A DNA stretch of 64,000 nt from Sedimenticola_A sp040506895 (lineage in GTDB: Bacteria > Pseudomonadota > Gammaproteobacteria > Chromatiales > Chromatiaceae). The position numbers and the translations under genes were made by a program. The DNA is taken from the NCBI GenBank assembly GCA_040506895.1, contig JBEVVY010000001.1, positions 434,001 through 498,000 on the forward strand, in the 5' to 3' direction. The number at the start of each line of letters is the position of its first letter. The first letter of the stretch is position 1. Under the pieces are notes generated by a model that was given only the letters and a program-made list of their open reading frames with translations, did no database searches and was not told the DNA's origin. This document shows, piece after piece, positions 1 to 7,380 of this stretch.

Positions 1-596
1 GTCTTTCGCACCGAGTGTTCATGAATGAATTGTGCTGCAAGTTCCTTGCCGGTTCCGCTCTCGCCGGTCAGAAGAACAGAGGAATCAGAACTGGATGCAA
101 GAATTAACTTCTCGAGCGTGTCGGTAAAAACAGCTGACTGGCCGACCATTTTTGATCCGATGGATGATTCATCCATGGCTTTACCCATTGGAGTGATCAT
201 CAGCCCCAGGTAAAACAGATGGTCATGGGCTTCGACCGGAAAACCCTTCACACGGCAGGTCAGACGAGTATCACCGAACAGATCAAGAGAGAGAATCTGC
301 TCAATGGGTTCCAGTGAATCGAACACCTCTGTGAGCATGGTCTCCAGTACTTTATCTTCCGATGTGGAGTCACCGGGACCAAAGAGGATAATGCGGCTGT
401 CCTGCCCAACCACTTCACGGCCACCAAGAGGAATGGAATTCCTGAAGGCGGTGTTGGCCGCGAGTATCTGATAAGCACGATTTATCAGCAGGAAGGGTTG
501 CTGATGGGTATCGATGATGGATTGAACAGAAAGCAGGGTTTCTGCATCTGCCACGGATTCGGGAAATCCCTTCTGCCGGTGCCTGGCATTGTTCAT
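1..596 (-). CDS. Sigma-54-dependent activator with N-terminal PAS-like domain (partial, cut by window edge)
   Basis: Reading from the ATG at 596 gives an open frame that runs off the window edge (about 198 codons present). Residues about 20-130 look like a PAS-type sensor: DTHQQPFLLINRAYQIL, then N-x-A-F. Near residue 178 begins an AAA+ sigma-54 interaction domain with Walker A GESGTGKE. This is the layout of NtrC-family enhancer-binding proteins that lack a receiver domain and open sigma-54 promoters by ATP hydrolysis. It is transcribed divergently from the sugar transferase at 972, which has a good sigma-54 promoter, so local control of that gene is a reasonable inference. The GAFTGA loop and the Fis-type DNA-binding domain lie outside the window, so family membership rests on the N-terminal third. 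Confidence 0.85.
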   Translation of the reverse strand, partial: MNNARHRQKGFPESVADAETLLSVQSIIDTHQQPFLLINRAYQILAANTAFRNSIPLGGREVVGQDSRIILFGPGDSTSEDKVLETMLTEVFDSLEPIEQILSLDLFGDTRLTCRVKGFPVEAHDHLFYLGLMITPMGKAMDESSIGSKMVGQSAVFTDTLEKLILASSSDSSVLLTGESGTGKELAAQFIHEHSVRK

Positions 597-780
597 GTTA
601 TAGGTCGATTTCATCTGACACAGAAGGCGTATTCCATGACGTACCTGGCAGACTATGACACATTTGGCAGATAAATGGCAGCCAATTACCCGCTATTTTC
701 AGAAATGACCTACAGGCAAAATAGCCCGGAACGCTTACACTATACGGGTGGACCAAGTTCATAATAGTTTCATGTCCCAT

Positions 781-797
781 TGGCACAATTTACGCAT
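781..797 (+). promoter_or_regulatory. Sigma-54 (-24/-12) promoter of the sugar transferase gene
   Basis: TTGGCACAATTTACGCA matches the sigma-54 consensus: GG at 782-783 and GC at 794-795 with exactly 10 bases between. It lies about 175 bp before the ATG at 972, giving a long leader. No copy of the 17-bp PEP-CTERM box was found upstream, so the activator may differ from PrsR; the divergent activator at 1-596 is a candidate. TGACACA occurs twice at about 40-bp spacing (616-622, 656-662) and could be activator sites, which is weak evidence. Confidence 0.75.
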
Positions 798-971
798 AGC
801 GATAACTGGTTAATTTACTGTTGTTGAGTGCTTTCAGTAGCCGCCTTAATGCGCTGGCTGACGATGGAATCTGATTATGCTGTTTGATAAAATATACAGT
901 CCAGATTGCCAAACACATAAGCACATAACAGTTCTATTCAAGTTTGAGCAATAACAAGGATGTAACTTTAC

Positions 972-2474
972 ATGAGCAAAGTCGCATACGATGCCTACGA
1001 AGCCTTGGCTGTTGGTCGAAAGTCCGACTACAACAACTGCAATACGCAGAAGAGAATAAACTTCCTCAAGGGCAGGGTGAAGGTATTCGGACACTACATT
1101 CATTCACTCTTCATGCTGTTGGCACTTGTCGAGCTGGGTATGGTGGTAGGATCCGGCTACGTAGTCAGTACTTTTTTTCCCACGCTCAGTTCCGGTTCAG
1201 CAACTCTCGACTGGGTAATACCTGTCTCAGCGTTCAACGGCCTGACCATCATCCTCAGCATGATGGCAATGGGGCTTTACCACGCGCGACAAAGAGAGCG
1301 GTTTGTCGGTGTTCTGATGAGAGTCCTTGCCGCGTTTGTCGTTGCAAGCCTGTTTATCTCTCTTCTGGCGCTGATCTATCCCGCTTTCCACTTCTACGAT
1401 CCCGCAATCTTCGTGATCTACATGTCGACCCTCGTAATGGCGAGCCTGGCTATCCGGGGTATTTTCCATACCTACGTCGATGGCTATCTCTTCAAGCGAA
1501 ATGTGCTCGTGATCGGAGTGGGCAATAAGGCGTCCAGCCTCAAACAGCTTAGACGTAAGTCCGATCAGCGCGGTTTTTCCATCAAGGGCTTTGTTCGTAC
1601 TGACTCGGCAGCCGATGTCAGCATAGACTCCAGCCAGGTGGTCACTCTCGATGAAATGGGGATCTGTCAGTATGCGCTGGCCCGCGGTATCGATGAAATC
1701 GTCATCGCCCTGGAAGACAAGGACGATGCTGGGCTGCCGGAAGAGGAACTCCTCAACTGTCGCATGAACGGCATCGAGGTTACCCGGTTGCTTGATTTCT
1801 TCGAACGTGAAGTCGGCAAGATTGCCATTGACCTGGTCAACTCCAGCTGGTTCATCCACTCAGATGGATTCAGACTCGACTATCTGAGGGCTTTCAGCAA
1901 GCGCAGCTTCGATGTGATTGCCAGCTCCATGTTGTTGATGGCCTTTATGCCCATTGTCGTTGTGGCGGCTCTCGCTATCTGGATCGAGAATGGTTTCAAG
2001 GGCCCGATACTCTACTACCAGAGCCGTGTCGGTGAGGGTGGTAAACGCTTCAACGTGATCAAGTTCAGAAGCATGGTTACAGATGCTGAAAAGAACGGCG
2101 CGCAGTGGGCAGTCAAGAATGACTCAAGGGTGACCAAGGTCGGTGGGTTTCTGCGCAAGTATCGCGTCGATGAGATTCCACAGCTCTGGAATGTACTGTC
2201 TGGTGATATGAGCCTGGTGGGGCCGCGACCTGAACGTCCTGAGTTCGTCTATGAGCTCGAGATGAGCATCCCTTACTACAACGAACGCCACAGGGTAAAG
2301 CCCGGCATTACGGGGTGGGCTCAGTCCTGCTATCCCTATGGCGCATCACACCAGGACTCCATCAACAAGCATGAGTTTGACCTCTTCTACGTAAAGAACC
2401 ATTCGTTCCTGCTGGATGTCTCGATTCTACTGCAGACCGTGGAAGTAGTTCTCTTCGGAAAGGGCGGACGCTAA
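972..2474 (+). CDS. Polyprenyl-phosphate sugar phosphotransferase (EpsB/WcaJ-type, exosortase-associated EPS)
   Basis: A 500-residue membrane protein predicted to start exopolysaccharide repeat units by moving a sugar-1-phosphate from a UDP-sugar to undecaprenyl phosphate at the inner membrane. About four hydrophobic helices lie in residues 40-155, then a Rossmann-like domain (NVLVIGVGNKAS, about 175-290), a further helix near 315-336, and the C-terminal bacterial sugar transferase domain. That domain shows KFRSM, DEIPQLWNVLSGDMSLVGP and KPGITGWAQ, the family signatures. Length and architecture match the group found in PEP-CTERM/exosortase polysaccharide loci. An AAGGA-like site sits upstream of ATG 972. 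The preceding sigma-54 promoter suggests it is induced with the polysaccharide programme. The sugar substrate cannot be read from sequence. Confidence 0.9.
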   Translation: MSKVAYDAYEALAVGRKSDYNNCNTQKRINFLKGRVKVFGHYIHSLFMLLALVELGMVVGSGYVVSTFFPTLSSGSATLDWVIPVSAFNGLTIILSMMAMGLYHARQRERFVGVLMRVLAAFVVASLFISLLALIYPAFHFYDPAIFVIYMSTLVMASLAIRGIFHTYVDGYLFKRNVLVIGVGNKASSLKQLRRKSDQRGFSIKGFVRTDSAADVSIDSSQVVTLDEMGICQYALARGIDEIVIALEDKDDAGLPEEELLNCRMNGIEVTRLLDFFEREVGKIAIDLVNSSWFIHSDGFRLDYLRAFSKRSFDVIASSMLLMAFMPIVVVAALAIWIENGFKGPILYYQSRVGEGGKRFNVIKFRSMVTDAEKNGAQWAVKNDSRVTKVGGFLRKYRVDEIPQLWNVLSGDMSLVGPRPERPEFVYELEMSIPYYNERHRVKPGITGWAQSCYPYGASHQDSINKHEFDLFYVKNHSFLLDVSILLQTVEVVLFGKGGR

Positions 2475-2485
2475 CCTATCCAGGG

Positions 2486-2502
2486 TGTCGGAAATTTTTA
2501 CA
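2486..2502 (+). promoter_or_regulatory. PEP-CTERM-type box (putative PrsR site) upstream of the 2707 gene
   Basis: TGTCGGAAATTTTTACA is an imperfect TGT...ACA palindrome closely matching the boxes at 23197, 24226, 25270 and 49940. Like them it is followed by a GG-N10-GC promoter, here about 85 bp downstream. Assignment to PrsR is inference from the regulator lying in the window. Confidence 0.7.
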
Positions 2503-2575
2503 CTCAGTGAGTGTGATAGATGCATTGACCACTTTGGGCTGCGAAAAATTCCTTTTAAATCAATGTGGTATAATT

Positions 2576-2592
2576 TGGGCTTGAATTTTGCA
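2576..2592 (+). promoter_or_regulatory. Sigma-54 promoter of the secreted protein/PqqD-like/HprK-like operon
   Basis: TGGGCTTGAATTTTGCA has GG at 2578-2579 and GC at 2590-2591 with 10 bases between. Transcription would begin near 2603, just before the GTG at 2611 and about 100 bases before the ATG at 2707. Confidence 0.65.
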
Positions 2593-2706
2593 TCTATTAG
2601 ATAATGTAAGGTGCCACAATCCAAGATCAAGTCACGGCGCAGTGTTGCTGCCGTCGCTACAGGACAGGGCATCAGTAATCTGAGAGCGGGAAACTGCGGA
2701 GCAATT

Positions 2707-3423
2707 ATGACAGACAATAAGGAAATTCGTAGCCAGGAGCGCTCACAGGAGCCTGTAACGGGATCATCCGTCGATCAGACTCGCCGTCGCCTCACCAAGG
2801 CTGGGCTGGCTGCACCGGTAATCATGTCACTGGCCAGCAGGCCGGCGTTGGCGAATACACGGAATTTCTGCACCATCTCCGGATGGGGTTCTGTGCATCC
2901 ATCTGGACGTCCCGAGGACCACACCTGCGAAGGCAGGTCGCCTGGATTCTGGAAGACATACTGGGCAGGCCCAACGGCAGCAGCCTGGGCCCTTAGCGGT
3001 TTCAATCCCGGGCCCACCAACCCGATCACAGGCGATTCACACGATTATTCCATTCCGACTACAGCCGAGCTCAATCAGGCCGTTGTCGATGGTGTCATCA
3101 CATCGACAGAGAAAGATGCTTACATCGCGGCAATCACCGTGGCATCCACGTTCGATCAGCTGATGGGTTCTCCGACAATGCTTCCGGACAATGTTGGAAA
3201 ACCTATTCTCAGGCCCACCATCATGCAGGTGTTCCACGATAACTTTTACAAGCAGTACCTGCCTGATAACGCGGCCTGGCACTATGCCGCCTCCCTGCTG
3301 AACGCAGCGGCATGGGGCCATGATTACGGCTATACACTGGCCGAGATGCGTACTCTCATTTCTGAGAGGGATGGCCTGCCAGGCTTTGTGGATGACCTGG
3401 AAGGGCTCTACGACCGCTACTAA
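2707..3423 (+). CDS. Secreted protein of unknown function with Tat-like signal, first gene of an HprK-rel-A set
   Basis: A 238-residue protein I do not recognise. An N-terminal hydrophilic stretch leads to RRRLTKAGLAAPVIMSLAS followed by RPALA, which looks like a Tat-type signal with cleavage near ALA. The mature part begins with a Cys/Trp-rich segment (NFCTISGWG, then HTCEGRSPGFWKTYW), a GRSPGFWK motif seen in various secreted hypothetical proteins. There is no PEP-CTERM tail. ATG 2707 is chosen because GGAG precedes it at suitable spacing; a GTG at 2611 in the same frame would add 32 residues. It stops 3 bases before the PqqD-like gene, and its promoter carries the PEP-CTERM box. It could be the modified or displayed target of the neighbouring kinase-like and nucleotidyltransferase-like proteins, which is inference. 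Confidence 0.75.
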   Translation: MTDNKEIRSQERSQEPVTGSSVDQTRRRLTKAGLAAPVIMSLASRPALANTRNFCTISGWGSVHPSGRPEDHTCEGRSPGFWKTYWAGPTAAAWALSGFNPGPTNPITGDSHDYSIPTTAELNQAVVDGVITSTEKDAYIAAITVASTFDQLMGSPTMLPDNVGKPILRPTIMQVFHDNFYKQYLPDNAAWHYAASLLNAAAWGHDYGYTLAEMRTLISERDGLPGFVDDLEGLYDRY

Positions 3424-3426
3424 GCC

Positions 3427-3741
3427 TTGAGCGAATCTGAACACCTCAGAACATGGCAGCTTGATCATGAGATCAAGCTGCTTTGGCACGATTGGGAGTC
3501 GGAATTTCTAGTCTATAACGAGACATCCGGCGCCACGCACCTGCTGGAATCCTCCACCGCCACTTTACTCAGGAAAATAGAGCAGCAACAACAAACGTTT
3601 CACAGTTTGGAAAAGCTCTGTGGAGAATTTTTCCAGGACGTTCCACCTGAAGAGATCTCTGAATGGCTCCATGAAACCCTCAGGCAATTTGAGGGACTTG
3701 GCCTGATCAGGGAAATCAAAAACAGACCTTCCGCCGCCTGA
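3427..3741 (+). CDS. PqqD-family peptide chaperone, HPr-rel-A system
   Basis: A 104-residue protein of the PqqD type. The E-x-x-VYNETSGATHLLE core is followed by helices, as in PqqD proteins that bind a substrate peptide for a modifying enzyme. The size and its position immediately upstream of an HprK-related kinase match the HPr-rel-A system PqqD family. The frame opens with TTG at 3427, three bases after the stop of the upstream gene. No ATG lies near the N terminus, so TTG is accepted with some doubt. A T-rich putative terminator follows before the kinase gene, so the downstream pair may be partly uncoupled. The peptide partner is unknown; the secreted protein at 2707 is the nearest candidate. 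Confidence 0.75.
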   Translation: MSESEHLRTWQLDHEIKLLWHDWESEFLVYNETSGATHLLESSTATLLRKIEQQQQTFHSLEKLCGEFFQDVPPEEISEWLHETLRQFEGLGLIREIKNRPSAA

Positions 3742-3773
3742 GGCACTTATTATCATTTCTGAGTATGGATTGT

Positions 3774-3824
3774 CCGGTACGCCCTCACAGGCAGTCGAGT
3801 CCTGCGTGCGTCGGGGTTTTTTTT
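3774..3824 (+). terminator. Putative intra-operon terminator/attenuator
   Basis: An imperfect hairpin is formed by GTACGCCCTCACAGG and CCTGCGTGCGTCGGGG, followed directly by eight T residues (3817-3824). It lies in the 99-bp gap between the PqqD-like and HprK-like genes and could lower expression of the downstream pair. The stem has several mismatches, so confidence is moderate. Confidence 0.45.
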
Positions 3825-3840
3825 CTTGCATAATTATCCG

Positions 3841-4752
3841 ATGAGATTAGGGGATTATTCACTCGAAGAGGTCAGGGACAGATTGGCAGGCAACGGCCTC
3901 GTTCTGCATACGGGGCCATTTATCACCCATGTTAAAAGTCGTAGCCCCCAATTGGCCGAGGGCCTGAGCCTGCTCTACAGCGAAACCCAGGCAGATGATC
4001 AGGCAGCGTTTTCTGATTTCCATATACGTGTTGATCGCCCGAACAGCATCCGCCGATGGTTCTCCCCCCAGATCTATTTCTACTTCGACGGCGTTGCGCC
4101 TTTCAATCCTTTTCCTGCCGACCAGGCACTACCGCTTTTTGAGTGGAGTCTCAATTGGTCAATCTCCCAGCATGCCCATCAGTACCTGATCATTCATGCA
4201 GCGGTTATCGAGAAAGGGGGGCACGCTGTCATCATGCCCGCACCTCCCGGATCAGGAAAAAGCACGCTCTGCGCGGGGCTGGTGAACCGTGGCTGGAGAC
4301 TGCTGTCCGATGAGCTGACACTGCTCACCAGTGAGGGTATGGCAGTCCCCCTGGCCAGGCCTGTGGGCCTTAAGAACAACTCCATTGACGTGATCAGGCA
4401 TTTCGCCCCTGAGGCCGCCATCAGCTCAGTAACGGCCGATACGCATAAGGGGGCAGTTGCGATGATGAAACCCCCGGCTGAAAGCGTCCACAGGATGAGC
4501 GAAGAAGCAAAACCTGCCTGGGTGATCTTCCCCAGATACCGGGAGGGGGAGGAGGCGTCGCTGGTACCACACTCCAAGGCAGAGGCCTGCCTGGAACTGG
4601 GTGAGAATGCCTTCAATTACAGCATTCACGGAGCAGATGGTTTCCGGTTGCTGACCCGTTTGCTGGATAGCTGCGATTGCTATGATTTTACCTACAGCAG
4701 GTTATCAGACGCGGTTGAGGTTTTCGCAAACCTGGAACTGCCCCATGGATAG
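3841..4752 (+). CDS. HprK-related kinase A
   Basis: A 303-residue protein related to the nucleotide-binding part of HPr kinase/phosphorylase. Walker A APPGSGKST (about residues 134-142) is followed by LLSDELTLL and PVGLKNNSID, as in HprK-rel-A proteins. HPr itself is not expected to be the substrate. The family occurs in gene sets with a PqqD-like protein and a nucleotidyltransferase, often beside exopolysaccharide/exosortase loci, and its reaction is undefined. ATG 3841 (MRLGDYSLEEVRDRL) fits the usual N terminus; an upstream TTG at 3826 is less likely. The next gene starts about 48 bases downstream, consistent with an operon. Confidence 0.85.
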   Translation: MRLGDYSLEEVRDRLAGNGLVLHTGPFITHVKSRSPQLAEGLSLLYSETQADDQAAFSDFHIRVDRPNSIRRWFSPQIYFYFDGVAPFNPFPADQALPLFEWSLNWSISQHAHQYLIIHAAVIEKGGHAVIMPAPPGSGKSTLCAGLVNRGWRLLSDELTLLTSEGMAVPLARPVGLKNNSIDVIRHFAPEAAISSVTADTHKGAVAMMKPPAESVHRMSEEAKPAWVIFPRYREGEEASLVPHSKAEACLELGENAFNYSIHGADGFRLLTRLLDSCDCYDFTYSRLSDAVEVFANLELPHG

Positions 4753-4799
4753 TGCAATGTTATTTTGGGCGGCGACACAGCCTGCTGAGGGGGGGCGAT

Positions 4800-5960
4800 A
4801 TGGATAGTCCCCGGGATCTTCTCATTGGGATCATTTCCAACCCGGAGCAGATGTCCAGCCTGGCATTGGATGAGTGGGACCTGCTCATACGGCAGGCCCG
4901 AAGTGCCGGCTTGTTGGCCTATCTGTACGATAGCGCGGAGCGTCTGAATCTGCTCGATAGTGTTCCGGAGGGACCGTATGCCCACCTCTATTCCGCCAGA
5001 ATTCTCACCAATAAGCATCAACGGGATATCCGGTGGGAGGTTCATTGCATACTCCGGGCACTCGAAGAACATCAACACCCCGTTATTCTTTTGAAGGGTG
5101 CCGCCTACCTGATGGCCGGCTTGCCGATCTCCAAGGCACGAATCTTCTCTGATGTCGATATCCTGGTGCCCAAGGAAGAGATCGGGAAGACCGAGGAGAC
5201 ATTGCGCCTGAAAGGCTGGGTCAGTAACACCCCGGATGAGTACGACCAGCGATACTACCGGACCTGGATGCATGAACTTCCCCCGATGCGTCACCGGGTA
5301 AGGAATACCACCCTGGATGTCCATCACAATATCCTGCCTACCACGGCGAGGCTGCACCCTGATGCTGAGAGGTTGCGGAATAATGCCTCAACAGTTGCTG
5401 GCTATGACGGGCTGCAGGTTTTTGCCCCGGAAGATATGGTGCTGCATAGCGCAACCCATCTCTTTCATGATGGTGAACTGGAGCATGGCATCAGGGACCT
5501 GGTAGACCTGGACAGCCTGTTACGCCATTTCAGTGAGCGGAATAGTGATTTCTGGCACACCTTGACGACCCGGGCTGAGACCATAGGTCTTCAACGTCCG
5601 CTGTACTATGCGCTGAATTATACAAACGCTATTCTGCAGACCCCCGTGCCCTCGGAGGTCATGCAAGGGATTCAATCGAGTGCCCCAGGCCTACTGCTCT
5701 CCAGGCTAATGGACAGCCTGTTCACCAGGGCCCTGAGACCCGACCACTCGAGCTGTAACGATCCCTTCACGGGTATTGCCCGATGGATGCTCTATGTCCG
5801 TTCCCATTATCTGCGCATGCCGTTCCATCTTCTGATACCCCACCTGTTCTACAAGGCTGTTATCGCTCCTTACAATGAGTGGCGGGAGTCGAGAACAGAG
5901 AAGACCGCGGCGAATTTTGACGAATTCATGGAACAGGCAAACTCTGAAAAGCAGCGTTGA
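4800..5960 (+). CDS. Nucleotidyltransferase family protein (NTP_transf_5-like), HprK-rel-A set
   Basis: A 386-residue protein resembling the uncharacterised nucleotidyltransferase family PF14907. The central block has ILLKGAAYLMAGLP, then FSDVDILVP, the hDhDh metal-binding pattern of minimal nucleotidyltransferases. A long helical C-terminal half follows. ATG 4800 has a strong GAGGGGGG ribosome site; the frame also opens at a GTG at 4752 overlapping the upstream stop, which I consider unlikely. Such proteins regularly accompany HprK-related kinase A and PqqD-like genes. The acceptor (peptide, sugar or protein) is unknown. The gene ends 27 bp before the convergent end of prsR. Confidence 0.8.
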   Translation: MDSPRDLLIGIISNPEQMSSLALDEWDLLIRQARSAGLLAYLYDSAERLNLLDSVPEGPYAHLYSARILTNKHQRDIRWEVHCILRALEEHQHPVILLKGAAYLMAGLPISKARIFSDVDILVPKEEIGKTEETLRLKGWVSNTPDEYDQRYYRTWMHELPPMRHRVRNTTLDVHHNILPTTARLHPDAERLRNNASTVAGYDGLQVFAPEDMVLHSATHLFHDGELEHGIRDLVDLDSLLRHFSERNSDFWHTLTTRAETIGLQRPLYYALNYTNAILQTPVPSEVMQGIQSSAPGLLLSRLMDSLFTRALRPDHSSCNDPFTGIARWMLYVRSHYLRMPFHLLIPHLFYKAVIAPYNEWRESRTEKTAANFDEFMEQANSEKQR

Positions 5961-5987
5961 TCCACTGCTTTTCAGAGTGGTGACGTT

Positions 5988-7340
5988 CTACGACTTCAGG
6001 TGGTATTTTTCCATCAGCGTGTAGAGCGTGGGGCGGGTCAGGCCGAGGGCTTTCGCAGTCTGTGATATGTTGTTGTCCGTGTAGTTCAGGGCGCGGATGA
6101 TCGCTTTCCGCTCCGCTTCTTCCCGTACTTCTTTGAGATTGAGCGGCAAGGAATCATCATTCTCCTCGAGATCCAGGTCTTCAGGCGTTATCTGGTTGCC
6201 ATCAGCCATGATAACCGCACGCTTGATACGGCTCTCTATCTCACGCACGTTGCCCGGCCAGTCGTATTTTTCAATTGCTGAAATTGCCGGGTTGGTGAAT
6301 CCTTTGATTGAGCGGTCCAGTTCCTGGTTGAACTTGGCGATGAAGGCTTTGGCCAGAACAATGGCATCACCGTCGCGTTCACGCAGGGGCGGGATGGGGA
6401 TGGAGACTTCACTGATTCGGTAGTAGAGGTCTTCGCGGAACAATCCCTGGTCAATCAGATCTTTTAGATTCTGGTGTGTTGCACACACGATGCGCAGGTC
6501 AACGGAGATCTCCTGTCGACCGCCAACCCGCTCGAAAACCCGTTCCTGTATGAAGCGGAGCAGTTTCGGTTGAAGTTCCATCGGCAGATCGCCGATTTCG
6601 TCCAGAAACAGGGTTCCGCCGTCTGCGTACTCGATTTTTCCCTTTGTCTGCTTTGCGGCCCCTGTAAAGGCGCCTTTTTCATAGCCAAACAGCTCGCTTT
6701 CCAGCAGGGTGCCCGGTATCGCCGCGCAGTTGAGGGAGACCATTTTTTTACTGGACCTGGGGCTGAGCTCATGCAGTGCACGTGCGAACAGTTCTTTTCC
6801 CGTTCCGCTTTCTCCCAGTAGAAGTGTAGTGATGTCTGACGGGGCGATTTTCTCGACAGTACGGCATGCCTTCAGCATCTGTGGGCTGGAGGCGATGATG
6901 CCATCAAGGGGCGAGTGCTGCTGATTCTGCAGCATCTGCCTGTTCTCCCGTTCAAGCTCGTAGACCCGGTAGGCTCTGTCTACAACCAGGGTGAGCGTGC
7001 TCTGGTCTATCGGCTTGGCGTAGAAATCATATGCGCCCTGGCCTATACATTTGACCGCATTATCGTGATCGTTGTTACCGGTTACGACGATAACCTTGGT
7101 ATCAGGTGCGATAGAGAGAATCTCTTCAAGGGTGGCAATGCCTTCTGTGGCGCCACCCGGATCAGGGGGGAGGCCAAGGTCCAGTAGCACCACTGCAGGC
7201 TGATAACGACGCAGTTGCTCAATGGCTTCAATCCGCTCGCCAGCCACGACTACCTCGTAATCGTCGAAGCACCATTTGAGCTGACTTTGAATGCCTTCAT
7301 CGTCCTCAACGATCAAAATATGGTTGTTAGTTTCCTTCAC
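5988..7340 (-). CDS. prsR: PEP-CTERM-box response regulator PrsR (NtrC family)
   Basis: A 450-residue response regulator. The receiver domain covers residues 4-125 with the acidic pair D13-D14 and phospho-acceptor D54 (VLLDLGLPP). An AAA+ sigma-54 domain follows with GESGTGKE and EKGAFTGA, and a Fis-type helix-turn-helix closes the protein (NISQTAKALGLTRPTLYTL). It matches the PEP-CTERM-system regulator that activates sigma-54 promoters of sorted proteins and polysaccharide genes. GTG 7340 is chosen because CAGGAA precedes it by about 5 bases; extending to 7439 would overlap prsK. It sits 40 bp downstream of the cognate kinase in the same direction. The boxes at 2486, 23197, 24226, 25270 and 49940 are its likely targets. 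Confidence 0.93.
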   Translation of the reverse strand: MKETNNHILIVEDDEGIQSQLKWCFDDYEVVVAGERIEAIEQLRRYQPAVVLLDLGLPPDPGGATEGIATLEEILSIAPDTKVIVVTGNNDHDNAVKCIGQGAYDFYAKPIDQSTLTLVVDRAYRVYELERENRQMLQNQQHSPLDGIIASSPQMLKACRTVEKIAPSDITTLLLGESGTGKELFARALHELSPRSSKKMVSLNCAAIPGTLLESELFGYEKGAFTGAAKQTKGKIEYADGGTLFLDEIGDLPMELQPKLLRFIQERVFERVGGRQEISVDLRIVCATHQNLKDLIDQGLFREDLYYRISEVSIPIPPLRERDGDAIVLAKAFIAKFNQELDRSIKGFTNPAISAIEKYDWPGNVREIESRIKRAVIMADGNQITPEDLDLEENDDSLPLNLKEVREEAERKAIIRALNYTDNNISQTAKALGLTRPTLYTLMEKYHLKS

Positions 7341-7380
7341 TTGTATTCCTGAGTACTTATTACTTATGTCTCTTAGCGGA

